64,000 nucleotides of DNA from Echiichthys vipera (taxonomy: Eukaryota > Chordata > Actinopteri > Perciformes > Trachinidae): assembly GCA_963691815.1 (NCBI GenBank), contig OY829648.1, positions 11,427,746 through 11,491,745 on the forward strand, in the 5' to 3' direction. Positions 1 to 16,702 of this stretch are shown in pieces (positions within the stretch are counted from its first letter, which is position 1; every line of letters begins with the position of its first letter). Below the pieces are notes generated by a model, which did not search any database, was not told the origin of the DNA, and saw only the letters and a list, made by a program, of their open reading frames with translations. The position numbers were made by a program, and so were the translations under genes.

Positions 1-1728
1 TTATTTTTCAAATACAATTTAGTCCGACCCAAACCGGCCTGCGGACATTTTTTTAGTGACCTAGCCTCCTTCTATTAGCCTTGCAGCAAAATGCAGCGGA
101 AACTAGCTACACCGAGGACTGTTTCCGGTTACCGGACTTTCACAATACTCCTTTCGTTGACCAACTTTGTTTGCATTGGGGACAAACGTGAAAATAAACA
201 TTTCATCATCATCAACTACGTTAACGACATTATTGTTTTGTAGAATGTGTTTTTGTAGCCATGCCTGGTTCAAATATTGGTGATAGAACACGAGATATTT
301 GACAATTTGATCTTAAAAGGTTGCCCATAGGCACGAGTAGTACTGAGGAGGCACCGGCAATAATCTGAACATTTAAGTGGCATTAGCTTTAAAAGCAAAC
401 CTTATCATCTACTTCACTTCCACTCACAGTGTATCAGTGTTTTTCACACTTAAAGTTTCAACAGTTTTCTTTTTTAATCAAGCTGCAAATGTGTTTTATT
501 TTGAAGTCAGAAACGTCTGGCAGGAAAAATGGGGAGTTGTGTGCTCCCCCCCGGCCAAAATTATAATAGTCTATACTGACATCAGGTATAGGTGTGGAGA
601 AGTAGTAATAAACTGAAGTAATTGTCAAAAAATATCAAGCAAGGGTTGCCAGTTCAGTTTTCTGTCTGATGACCATGGTCACTAATACAGACAACTGGTT
701 CGAGGCATTGAAGCTATTCAGAGGCGATTGTAGATTCTGATGGGGCCCAAGGCAAAAATTCACAGGGAACAAATGTAATTTAATGTGCCATTAAAATAGC
801 AAAAAGTCAACTGATAGGACTGCTTCTCCTCCTCTTACAAATCCACTTATACAGGTAACAGGGAGAGAGGGAGCGTCCCTATGCTCCCCGCTTTGTATGT
901 GACCGGAGAACATAGAATCCTTTATTTTAAAGAAAGGTCAGATCTTTTTTTTTTCTTAAAGGGTCCGATATTCCCAGCTTCTGACCTTTTTTTTTTATAT
1001 AAAGGGGTCCTTTGTTCCGGTATTTTAATTGTAACAATTCCACAATTTCCTGGCAAATAGGCCTATGTAGACCTAACACTACCCCTTAACCCTGCCCCTC
1101 ACCCTAATCCTATTAACGTAACCTCTAACCAGGGGCGGAGTGGCCATCGGGACAACCAGGATTTTCCGGTGGGCCGGTGGCCAATAAGCTCAAGTGAACA
1201 CTTGACTGCCCTGCGCAGCCGTGTGATGTTCATGACCTGAACTCTTCAGAATCAAGGACGATCCTGTGAAAATATCAGAAATCTCTATAAACCGTGAGAG
1301 TCCAACTACCATATATAACACTTGTTGTGTCTCTACATCTCACTTATAGTTGCCACAGTCTCACACACACACTCAATAACCCAGCTGTCTGATATTTGTT
1401 TAGCCTCCTGTCTTGATCTAATTATTTTTATTCAGACATTACATAACTTTCATGACCACAAATATGAAATGGCCAACGATTGAATTTGGTGTTTTGTTCA
1501 TGAATTAATGTAGAATGGTCGGAGCAAAGCCTCATGGGAAATGGGAAGTGCATATCGTTCCAATGATTGCTCTGCATTTATCTAATGAACGAATGGGGAT
1601 GAATGAGCGGCTGTCAGACAGACGGTGGTTAGCTTTGACATTGTTGCAAATTAGCAAAACATTTGAGCTGAGTTCTCCATAGTTCCTCCTTAGTGGGGCA
1701 GCGTCGTCATATCACCGTCTGCACCGCG

Positions 1729-1733
<5 letters not shown>
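1..1733. other. 5' flank of the P450 array, no gene recognised
   Basis: I see no credible coding exon or RNA gene here; the open frames are short and have no family resemblance. A stretch around 1131-1190 (a GGGCGGAGTGGCCATCGGG-type motif followed by a GGGCCGGTGGCC-type motif) resembles the edge of a dispersed fish repeat, but no boundaries can be set. The rest is AT-rich unique-looking sequence. Confidence 0.5.
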
Positions 1734-1894
<161 letters not shown>

Positions 1895-1989
1895 AACATG
1901 ACCCCCGGAGGGATGTGTGTGTATTCTGTGATTGGGCCTAACATGGATGGTACATGGTGTTACTGCTAACTTGGAATAATTATTTTAGA

Positions 1990-2040
1990 GTCACCAATTA
2001 ACAGTGTTTTGATACCTATTTTCCCAGAGAGCAAAGTCCA
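1990..2040 (+). promoter_or_regulatory. HNF1-like plus HNF4-like promoter module, first CYP2 gene
   Basis: GTCACCAATTAAC at 1990-2002 resembles the HNF1 consensus GTTAATNATTAAC, and CAAAGTCCA at 2032-2040 matches the core of the HNF4-specific motif. The module ends 124 bp before the ATG. The same pair in the same order occurs upstream of the next three P450 copies, which supports function. Factor identity is inferred from consensus only. Confidence 0.6.
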
Positions 2041-2163
2041 GTGAAACATTTGCTGTGCTGTAAAGAGCTGTACATAAAGGTTCTCCCTCCCAACACTAGC
2101 CTCTTATGCCACAGAAGAAGCCAGGAAAACACAGTTAGACAGACTCGAGACCTTGATTGCAGA

Positions 2164-5100
2164 ATGGATTCAATCTTTCCTGTAATTGGATCCTATGTTG
2201 ACTGGGATGTCAGGAGTCTGCTGCTCATCACTGCAGTTTTCATCATCGCTGCAGATTATGTTAAGAACCGTCGACCAGAGACCTTCCCTCCAGGTCCCTG
2301 GGCAGTTCCTCTTTTGGGCAACATATTCAGTGTGAATTATAGCAGGACCCATGAGAGTATGACACAGGTAGATCGACAGATACCATCTAAAGCTGTAGTC
2401 AGTAACTTTCTATTATATGCTCCTAATGGCATCTGAAAGATTCAAAATGATCATGAACTCTGATCAAACTGTGAAATAAGGCTGCACTGATCAAATATGA
2501 AGCAATATTCTGTTATTGCTTTGCCTATTTCTGGCATAAAGTTATTTCAGAAACAAATGTTAGTGAACTGTTTAGCCGTAAAATGAGAACGTTTGAGACC
2601 AAGTCGAGACAGACTTTCTCAGTTATTTAAGGTCATTTATGGCAGATTCTTTCATATGCTATTTGGAATACAAAGGGAGCAGCAGGTGGAGGTAGAGCTA
2701 CATGCTTTTCACAGATCATCCGTCTCATAGTGCTGTCAGGATATATTAACAATTCTTCCCCTCTCAAATCCATTCACAGTTAGCAGGGAGATATGGAGAT
2801 GTGTACAGTATGAGAATGGGCCAGACATGGGTGGTGGTGTTAAACAGGTTTCAGGTTCTGGAAGAAGCCCTGGTAAATCAGGGAGACAGCCTGGCAGACC
2901 GCCCAGCTCTCCCTCTGGTGCACGACATATCCCAGGGACTAGGTGAGAGGACGAACCACACACACAGATGCAATCACCTTCAACTTTATACTGTTATAGT
3001 AGCTACAGCTTTCTGAACCAGTATGGCCAGAACACATTGGCTATTAGCCTGTTTTCCAATGCAAGGGACTAGCCTAATATATGTAATTAATGTTGGTAAA
3101 AATCATGTAGATAGAGTAGCATACAGTCAAATTTCTTATGTCAAAGGTTAAAAATAAAGTTGCTATGTGGCTCGAGAAATGTATCGCTCAAAGGTCAGGT
3201 AGGCCAATTTATTAATTACCACATTGAGTTTATCCAGCAAAAGTATTATATATTCCAAAGTCATCATCATTGTAGGAGCCAAAAATGGTATATTTGTTTA
3301 TCCTGCATTCATTTCATTTCATTAGTTTCCCTGACATATAATTTTGTTTTCATATATAATGTTTTGTTTTCAATAAACACTCAAAACTAACGTTGGGGAA
3401 AAAATGATATTATACGAGTGCGTCGGACAAAACCTTACTGAGCCTCCAAGCGGCTTGTTAAATGGACAATTAGTCGCTACAATCATCATCATCACTCATC
3501 ATCACTATTTAACTCTAGCTATATGGGAAAAACAAGCCTCACTGTTTAAACAGAAACATGTTGAATTCATACAATGAAGGAGGCTTGAATATGCTTGGTG
3601 TCCATTCATCTTCTATAAGTGTAAGGTTGAACTGGATTAAACATTTTATTAAGAATAAATATATAGAAAATGAAACATATTTGCATTTATTGAATTTCCA
3701 TGAAGTATATAAAAGATATAATGACATATGAAGTAAGCTTAAAAAAACAAACATGTATAAACCATACATATATTGACACACGTGTAGACCATATACAAAT
3801 TCTATGTTTATTTTATGAATGCATTTATGTTAAATTATTTTGGATTTATTCTGAAGATATATTTGACATGGTATGTGGGACTAAGATTAAGATTTCAAGA
3901 TTTTACAGAGATTTATTTAAATGTAGTGAATGTTTTGTTGTTTTTTTCAATATGAGGAAATTATCTGGACAGAAGCTATGTTTTTATTTAAAATCATTTT
4001 ATATAGTAAGATTTATATCCAATATTCAACAGCTCAAGCATGTAATGAAACTGAAATACTAAACGGAATAATAATTCCTAATTTTAATTGGAATATACAT
4101 ATATGTAATCCTTCTCCTCTTTTGGTTCTTTTTTAATGTTACTTATTGTAACAATTAAGTTAACACTTTAATGTGTGAAAGAATATTCCACAATTTCCAT
4201 CTACTTAAATTGAACTTCAAAAAGAAAATCTACCTTTCATGTAATTCCCATCAGGTGTAGTTTTCAGTAATGGCCACATATGGAAGCAGCAGCGACGTTT
4301 TGCACTTTCAACCCTCAAATGTTTTGGACTTGGAAAGAATTCATTTGTACCTGTCATCTTGGACGAATTTACATATTGTGCAGAAGTCTTCAATAGCTAT
4401 AAAGGTAAATAGTGAATACTCAGTGACACATTAAGAATGATACACAATCAGAAATACACAATTAGTTTCTAATTTTCTGTTTAATTGTGGAGGTAAACCA
4501 TTCGATCCACACTTCATGATTAACCACACTGTCTCCAACATCATCTGCTCCCTGGTTTTTGGTCATCGCTTTGAGTACAGCGATGAGAAGTTCCTGAAAC
4601 TGATGAAGTGGTTTTATGAAGGTCTCGAAATTGAAGCCTCCATCTGGGCACAGGTACAGCATTTCCAAGTTAGAGATGTGATCTTTATATTGTATACCAT
4701 GCTGGAATGCATTCTTCATTGTGTTTATCATTTATGGCTCTGTGTTGAAGGCTACGCACACAGCTCAAGATTTAAATACGATTTCAAAATTTGGCATTGA
4801 TTGTTTCAAATAGAAAGTATTTCACTGAAATGCCTCATCAATGTATTCTAGTTTCATTCTGCTTTACTCTGCAGCTTTACAACGCATTCCCTCTGCTGAT
4901 GAGATGTTTACCAGGGCCACATCAGAGAGTCCAGCACATGTGGAATAATGCAAAGGACTTCATCAGAGAAGAGCTTAAGGAGCACAAACAGAACTGGGAT
5001 CCCTCAGACCAAAGAGACTACATCGACTGCTACCTGAATGAGATTCAGATGGTGAGTGGTACTACATGAAGCTTTTTTGCTCTTATGACATATCGTTCAT

Positions 5101-7063
5101 GAAGATCAGGGTTATTAATGGCCCTTTCAGACACAAGATGATAAGGGCACCACTAACTCTCTGTGAAAACCTGTTATTGCCAATGGCTTGCACCATGCTA
5201 CTACAGCTTTTCACTGTTGAATACTAGGGGGCCTTAGTAAGCTTGTGCTGCGCACACTGAGGGCCCTGACATTCAACTTCCTTCAGAAGACTTGGGCCAT
5301 GCAAAGCACGTGGCCAGAGGCTTGGAGGTCCACTGACAGTCCAAGGCCCTGGAGCACTGCCCCCACTGGCCGGGTCCATAATCCAACAATGATGATCACA
5401 GTTCCTGTGACCATCATATCTGCTTGTTTTACATCAGACATATCAGCTGTTAATGTGTTGTACTGACAAAACGTTTCAGTGTTGCACCAATCCTGGATGT
5501 GTTGAGAAGTGAAAAGACCTGATGAGCACTTTTGCCATGGCGTCTGCCGTACTGCAAAATCTTTGAAGGCCTTAACTCCCTTTACAATATTTCAAAAAGT
5601 ACATGGTCCAGCATATATTTAAGGCTTTTTCCTTGACTAACCATCATAAGTGATTATGACCCTTGCTGAAATAGCGCTGACATGTAGTTGTTCTAAATTT
5701 TTTGCAGCACGTTTTCACAAATGTATGTATCTATGTTCTCAGAATGAGGGGAAGGCTGACAATACTTTTGATGAAGAAAACCTGATTATGTGTGTCTTGG
5801 ATCTGCTTGTGGCTGGCTCTGAGACCACATCCACCACCCTGCGCTGGGCTGTCCTCTACATGGCAAAGTACCCTGAAATCCAGGGTAAGAAACACTGACC
5901 AGGCAAATAAAGATAATTGTATTTACTCAAAGATATGCAAAACATATGTGTTGGTGGTCATTTTTCAGGTGTAAAAGTAGATACATACATTTATTTTTAC
6001 TCTAAGGGAAATTCTGCATTCACCAGAGTCCTTCACATTTATCACAAATTTTGTGAGACAAATATTTTTCTGTAAAAATAAGCTACTGTTTATCCTCTTA
6101 TGATCAACAGGAGCACCAATTATTCTCTTCACTAATGTGTTAGTACTGCATTGTGCTTCATCTTTCCATGAGTCTTTTGCAGCCTGTTGATGAAATACTG
6201 TTCCCCTCCTGTTGCACAGAAAAGGTCCAGGCTGAGATTGACGGAGTCATTGGACAGTCCAGACAGCCGTCTATGAAAGATTGTGCAAACCTGCCCTACA
6301 CTGACGCTGTCATACACGAGGTCCAGAGGATCGGCAACGTATTTCCTCTTGGTCTGCCACGTTTTACCACCAGGGACATCCAGCTGGGAGGCTACACAAT
6401 CCCAAAGGTCAGTTGTTGTATGCTGTTTTTATGTCACATACATTACCATGTTGAGTGTGTATGAATTGTCTTTCTGATTCCAATCCCCAGGGAGTTACAA
6501 TAATCCCCAATCTGACGTCGGTGCAGTTAGACAGGAATGAGTGGGAGACGCCCAACACCTTTAACCCAGGACACTTTCTGAACGAGGAGGGCAAGTTTGT
6601 GAAGCCACCTGCTTTCATCCCTTTCTCTGCTGGTGAGGAGCAACACAATATATTGTTTCATCAGAGCCTTTACCTGTTTATACCTAGAGCCTGGAGCTTG
6701 TCCCAGCAAAATTTCTCAACATACAGCTAAATACTACACTAAAATGTGTTTCTGAAAACATGTGAGAAATAGGCAATACAGTAACAGAATATTAAGTCAC
6801 AGCGTGGAAAACTATGCTAATCCCATTTCTTCTAAAACTGCTAAAACTGTGTGTCAAAGCAATTTTCAGTTTATTTTCCTGTCTCAGGTAAACGGTTGTG
6901 TCTTGGGGAGAAGCTGGCCCAGATGGAGCTATTCCTCTCCTTCACATTCTTCATGCAGCAATTCACCATATCCATGCCTGCTGGGGTGAAGCCTGTGATG
7001 GACTATCGCTTCGGTGTTACTCTGGCACCGATTAAATATGAAATCTGCATAACCTCTCGCTAA
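2164..7063 (+). CDS. Cytochrome P450 family 2, CYP2J-like (copy 1), intact
   Basis: A 500-residue microsomal monooxygenase in nine exons: 2164-2367, 2780-2942, 4255-4404, 4493-4653, 4875-5051, 5743-5884, 6220-6407, 6491-6632, 6888-7063. All introns are GT/AG and the phases are those of the CYP2 family. An N-terminal membrane anchor (about residues 15-32) is followed by PPGP (42-45). The oxygen-binding I-helix motif AGSETT is at 309-314, K-helix ExxR at 366-369, the PERF-region equivalent near 419-424, and the heme peptide FSAGKRLCLG has its ligand Cys at 447. The family oxidises fatty acids, eicosanoids and xenobiotics in the ER with NADPH-P450 reductase. It is the first of a tandem array and carries the HNF1/HNF4-like module upstream. 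Oddities relative to its neighbours are Cys at 237 in the MRxLPGP stretch and GKNSFVP instead of GKKSLEP in exon 3. An AATAAA follows at 7226-7231. Fish names such as CYP2N, 2P, 2V or 2AD are possible; the subfamily is not resolved. Confidence 0.95.
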
Positions 7064-7917
7064 GAGTAGCTCTGATGTAGAAAATACTTAAATGATAGTT
7101 TAATACATGATTATATCACTGTATCCGGGTCTTGGGAATATATCAAACTGATATGTGGCTTTAATTGCTTTAGTAACCACAGGGATTTTTAAGGCTAGTT
7201 AGCTGAACCTAGTTTTACTTCAGAAAATAAATCTTCCCCTGAAAACAAACAGCTACTCAAGATACCAGTGAAATACACTTAGCGAATGTTTATTAATTGT
7301 CAAATACTGTAGGTGTGTCAGTCATGTGCTTAGACATAACCACGTGGTTGTAAAGTAATGTTAGAGCATGTATTTAGTTTGCAAAGGCACAGGAGCAGGA
7401 GAGGCACATAGCCAGGTATTTACAGAAACAATCACCCCCTAACACAATTCAAATACAACAATTTGTTGCAAAGCATTCAATGAAAAATAAAAAAATAAAA
7501 TGATAAAGCCGGCAAAATAAAACCCTTTGTTCCCAAAGTTACTGTTGGGGCCCTTTTTTTCCCTTGGATCCGTGTCAAGTGTATCAGTGTATATTTGTTT
7601 TTGTTCTACCACACAGTCAGTGAGGAAGAGGGATGTTGACGACTGTGACGTCATCTAATGATGTCACAGGAGAAAAAATAACCTGACCGAGTGACCAAGC
7701 TAGGAGCACTGTTTCAGCATTTACCCTCCCCTGCTTCCCTATAAGCTAGCGTCCAGCCTGCTGGCCTACAGTCAGTACTCCTGTCTGGCTCAGTCGGCTT
7801 TGTTATTAAAGCTCCCTTTTAGTTCTTTCAACCTGCTTGCTTTGTGTTTTTTTGCATTTGAGTCCAAACCTTTTTCCAACAAACAGTGTTTAACTGTGTT
7901 AAAATAAATGTGTTAGA
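7064..7917. other. 3' flank of CYP2 copy 1 and spacer
   Basis: This contains the probable poly(A) signal of the first P450 (AATAAA, 7226-7231), then unique sequence. Bases about 7540-7885 look like a decayed LTR and are listed separately. No gene was found. Confidence 0.6.
7540..7885 (+). mobile_element. Possible solo LTR fragment
   Basis: A CRE-like TGACGTCA at about 7647-7654 is followed by a TATAAG box near 7740, a CAGTCAGTACTC-like initiator stretch, ATTAAAGCTCC about 60 bp later, and T-rich sequence. This order resembles the U3-R-U5 layout of an LTR. No primer-binding site, coding remnant or target duplication was found, so this is tentative. Confidence 0.25.
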
Positions 7918-7974
7918 GTCACTGATTAACAGTGTTTGATGCCTTTTTTCCATGTATGAAGTGAGCAAAGTTCA
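7918..7974 (+). promoter_or_regulatory. HNF1-like plus HNF4-like module of the CYP2 pseudogene
   Basis: GTCACTGATTAAC at 7918-7930 and CAAAGTTCA at 7966-7974 stand 130 bp before the position of the lost start codon. The HNF1-like part is as good as in the live copies, while the HNF4-like core has one change. It is a relic of the promoter that was duplicated with the gene. Confidence 0.5.
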
Positions 7975-8103
7975 GTGTATTCAGTGGACCTTTTCTTTGT
8001 TGGCAATGGCCAGTACCATAATGCTTCTCCCTCACAACACCAGCTTTTCAGAAGCAAGGAAACACAGGCTTTAGTTAGACACGATTGAGACCTTCATTGC
8101 AAA

Positions 8104-9015
8104 AGGGATTCAATCTTTTCTGTAATTGGATCCTATGTTGACTGGGATGTCAGGAGTCTGCTGCTCTTCACTGCAGTTTTCATCATCACTGCTGATTATG
8201 TTAAGAACCGTCGGCCAGGCTACTTTCCTCCAAGACCCCGGACATTTCCTATTTTATGAAATGTATTCACTTTGGATTATAACAGGACCCATGAGAGCAT
8301 GACAGCGGTAGATTAACATATATAATTTAATGTACTATTAAAATGCAACAGGTTTTATGAAGCATATGCTCTTGCTCTACTCTCAAATCCACTCACAGTT
8401 AGCAGGAACATCTACTTTTACTTCAAGGGATATTCATCAGTCACCAGTGCCCTTCACATTTATCACTTACGTCTGCATTGTGCTTCATCTTTCCGTGAGT
8501 CTTTTCAATTCAATTCAATTCAAAAAACTTTATTTGTCCCCGGGGGGCAATTCCGGGCACACAGAGCAGCAAATAACGACAGCGCAACTATACAAAAACA
8601 TTTGAACCTATCAACAAGAATAAAGTGTAAAAGAAGAATAAGTGTCAGGATGTTAGTGTGTTAGTACAGGTTAGAATCCAGTCACAGAGTTAGATACGGA
8701 GAACATCATCGGCGTGAGATGTAGAAAGACATGCGTGTATCAGATGTAAGGAGACATGTGAACGGGTGTATATGATGTAAACATGCAGTAGACTGTTGAA
8801 ACAGGTATAAACAGAAGTACATGCAGTCGGTTGATGAAATGCTGTTCCCTACTGTCTTTCTGATTCCAATCCCCAGGGAGTTACAATAATCCCCAATCTG
8901 CCATCAGTGCTGTTAGACAGGAATGAGTGGGAGACGCCCAACACCTTTAACCCACGACACTTTCTGAACTGGGGCAAGTTTGTGAAGGCACCTGCTTCCA
9001 TCCCTTTCTCTGCTG
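8104..9015 (+). pseudogene. CYP2J-like pseudogene (copy 2)
   Basis: Exon 1 remains at full 204-bp length (8104-8307), but the ATG is AGG and an in-frame TGA lies at codon 52 (8257-8259). Exon 2 survives for only about 15 bp after its acceptor (near 8399). The sequence then jumps to what is intron 6 in the live copies, so most of exon 2 and exons 3-6 are deleted. A LINE tail interrupts intron 6 at 8506-8822. Exon 7 is also missing: the sequence passes from the end of intron 6 into the end of intron 7 near 8850. Exon 8 (8877-9015) is present with a net 3-bp loss. No exon 9 was found downstream, although sequence like the 3' flank of copy 1 reappears at about 10060-10130. It cannot make a P450. 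Confidence 0.93.
8506..8822 (-). mobile_element. LINE 3'-tail insertion (L2/CR1-like) in the pseudogene
   Basis: The insertion separates GAGTCTTTT from GCAG, which are adjacent in the same intron of the intact copy at about 6171-6183, so its edges are defined by a paralogous empty site. It begins with repeated CAATT units followed by a TTTATTTGTCCCCGGGGGGCAATT-type stretch, which on the minus strand reads as the 3' end of a fish LINE or LINE-mobilised SINE. There is no coding part. Confidence 0.7.
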
Positions 9016-10273
9016 GTGAGGTGCAACACAATCTCTTGTTTTATAAGTGTCTTTACCTTGAGCTTGTCACAGCATACACTAGGACCCTACAGTGTTCCTT
9101 GTGTAATGACTGCAGATTGGTGCAGCGGAAACGCTTTGACAATCAAAAAGAGAGCACAGACAAGATAGAGTTGAGGGGTCATAGCCATGTACTTCTGAAT
9201 GCCTGCCAAGGATCACTGCACTGCCATCCCAGTAATAATTCGATATTTTTCAATAGAAGGCTCCTGACATGTCCAGGCCAGGCTGGTGAATATTGGGTTT
9301 GTAAAGATGGTAATCTTCTTTTCGGATAGTGGAATTACACTGTATACCTGATGAAAGGAATTCAAGTTCTCACAGATAGTTTTGGTCACAGTGGTATTGT
9401 TTTTTTGTTTTCGTTTTACCTTTATTTATTCAGGGGGAGTACAATGAAAGCAATGCTCTCTTTTTTCCCAAAATGCCCTGATCACAGTCACGCAGTTTCA
9501 CATTCACACCTAGAAGCCGCCCAGTACAACCACAGTCTCATCTGCAGGCCATTCAGCAGCCTAGTAGAAAGAACGATTTTTATCACTCTCCCGCTACCTC
9601 TACCTTTTTTGCCAGTATCGTTAGAGTTACATTTGTTCCACCATACGTCATTCACGTTACCTGATGAAAGCAACTGTCAGATATTCTGTTAAGTTTTAAG
9701 CTGTTCTTAGAGAAATGCTCTCTGGTAAGCAGTGATGTGGTGCAATGTTAACATTATATGAATAGGGCTTTTATTGTAAAAGGTAAGAATGACGTAGTGA
9801 AGCTAAAATGTGCTGTTGACAATTTGGAAGGCAATGAACAGTTTGCCATCTTGTTTCAGAATAAGAAAGTAAGTAATAAGCACAGACACAACTCAAGTGC
9901 TTTCCTCTTCCTTTGTGCTATAAAGCGGGTCGTCATTTTGCCCGAGGTGGAAGTGGGGCATATAGAAAACCAATCTAAATGTAGCTGGTGTCATTTTTCT
10001 ATAGCCATTACATTGTGCAGTCAAAATGTACTTCATATTATTAAGTTAAAATGAAAATGTTAGAGTTAGAGGAGCTTTTACAAGAATGAAAATATTTGAA
10101 TGATGCTTTAATACATGCTTATATCACTGTGTCAACAAGGGATATGGCGAAGGCTTCCAAAACAGAAACCCACAAAACAATAATAAATTCAGATGGGGTT
10201 CTGTTAGAAGTTGATGAGGGACAAGTTGCTTAAATCCAGAAGACACCACAGAAGCGCTATGTTGTGTCAAAAG
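9016..10273. other. Remnant P450 intron 8 and spacer
   Basis: The first 120 bp resemble intron 8 of the intact copies. The rest has no recognisable exon; the final P450 exon is missing. Similarity to the copy 1 3' flank at about 10060-10130 marks the end of the duplicated unit. The last 8 bases (10266-10273, GTCAAAAG) are the left target duplication of the neighbouring hAT element. Confidence 0.6.
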
Positions 10274-11195
10274 TAGGGATGCTCGATAATGGCTTTTCTG
10301 CCGATATCCGATATTCCGATATTGTCCAACTCTTAATTTCCGATACCGATATCACCCGATACCGATATATGCAGTCTTTTTACACCAAAATTGTTAGATA
10401 ACAACATCACATATCACCTGTTAAGTTTATTGTAATGCCCCACTGGATGCATACATAAATGCAACATGGCTTTTCAAATGTAAACACTGTCTATGCAAAA
10501 TAAGTTATTGAAAAAAGTGCTAAAAAAGTGCCATTCATTTATTTGTTTGTGTTTTTATAGAGAGAACTTTGCCTCAAACAATACTACAGACAATATCAAA
10601 ACAAGGAAGATGCATAGCTTCAGTCCAGAGTATGGCATTCCATCTGGGGTGGTCCTTGTCATATTTTGCTTTTTCTCAGTTGACTCTTTGAGCGACGACT
10701 GTGTGGTTTTTCTCTGTGTCGGCTGTTGCTTCTTTTCATCGCTTGGCTGCACAAATGTAGCGTATAACTCCGCATGAATCTTCTTGAGGTGGGTGAACAA
10801 ATGTGATGTATTAAAGGAAGACGCCTTGTTTCCTCCTCTCATAACTAACACCTTGCAGTCATTGCAAATAGCAAATTCACTGTTAGTAGGTGACACTTGG
10901 AAATACTTCCAATCCACGGACATCTCATGCACCAGGCAAGCAAGCTTGTTAGCCACGGTTAGCAACCTACGAGTCTAGCGTGTTGTTGTTGTTATACTGT
11001 ATGTCCTCAAGCACGCGCCTGTAAACATCCCATGTTGCATTCATGCAGACTCGGAAATGCTGAAGCCTACAGAAAAAACATCGGTTGTAAAAACCTGATA
11101 CCGATAATTCCCGATATTACATTTTTCACTCAATATCGGCCGATAATATCGGAGGGCCGATAATATCGGAGGGCCGATATTATTGAACATCCCTA
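10274..11195. mobile_element. hAT-type DNA transposon derivative with 8-bp TSD
   Basis: The element begins TAGGGATG and ends CATCCCTA (inverted termini) and is bracketed by perfect 8-bp duplications GTCAAAAG at 10266-10273 and 11196-11203, the hallmark of hAT elements. Subterminal regions at both ends are rich in CCGATAT/ATATCGG motifs, probable transposase-binding repeats. At 922 bp it has lost most of its transposase; only a BED zinc-finger remnant is left on the minus strand. It is an internally deleted, non-autonomous copy. Confidence 0.92.
10555..10965 (-). pseudogene. BED zinc-finger remnant of a hAT transposase
   Basis: A 136-codon open frame shows the BED-finger spacing: W-K-Y-F, then C-x2-C (AICNDCK), then L-x2-H-L-x4-H (LFTHLKKIH). 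A lysine/glutamine-rich linker follows. BED fingers sit at the N terminus of Ac/ZBED-like transposases, and the catalytic RNase-H-like part is absent. The frame lies wholly within the hAT element, so it is transposon-derived and not a host gene. Confidence 0.75.
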
Positions 11196-11651
11196 GTCAA
11201 AAGTGGTGTTTGTGAAAAGAATTGCAGAAGACACCCAGGTGAAGACATGCTCGGGTCCTTCATCAGAGCTCTAAAGCACTGTCCCCATCACGTATTAAAT
11301 TGCACCAAATTTGCCAGGATTGGATCCTCTTCATGCAGTGATAAAAAAAACTTACAGGTGAGCTCACCGTCTGAGTCCAGGGGGTTTTGTCAGGATCCTT
11401 TGACATCATTGGCAATGCACTATATGTAGTGCTGCACGTAAAACATAAGGGAGGGTCCTTGTTTCAAATACATCCATAAGCAAAGATATGATTAGAATCA
11501 GAAAGCACTCATCTGATTCTTATAAGAGACTGTAAGAAAAAAAATGGTTAACCTTAGCTTGTTGTTTTGGATGTGAAAAAAGTACTAATACAATCGACAT
11601 TACATTTTGGTAACTGCCTATTTGTATATATCTGATAAGATTAAACTTAGA
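11196..11651. other. Spacer between hAT element and CYP2 copy 3
   Basis: It starts with the right target duplication (11196-11203). I see no gene, tRNA or well-bounded repeat in the remainder. Confidence 0.5.
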
Positions 11652-11707
11652 GTCACTGATTAACAGTTTATTGTGCCACTTTCCATATACAAAGAAGGCA
11701 AAGTCCA
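11652..11707 (+). promoter_or_regulatory. HNF1-like plus HNF4-like module, CYP2 copy 3
   Basis: GTCACTGATTAAC at 11652-11664 matches the HNF1 consensus at most positions. GGCAAAGTCCA ending at 11707 contains the full HNF4 core CAAAGTCCA (11699-11707). It ends 126 bp before the ATG, nearly the same spacing as in copies 1 and 2, and is the best-preserved module of the four. Confidence 0.65.
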
Positions 11708-11832
11708 GTGTAACCAGAAGGCATTTGCTGTGTTGCCAAGAGCTGTGCATAAAGCTTCTCCTTCACAGCATTTTATCTTACATGAGAAGCAAGCAAAACA
11801 CAGTTAGGCAGGCTTGAGACATTGATCTCAGA

Positions 11833-16702
<4,870 letters not shown>

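Noticed and set aside
3470..4140. Several 60-120-codon frames in intron 2 of the first P450
   Set aside because: Very AT-rich, no motif, and lying between well-defined exons 2 and 3.
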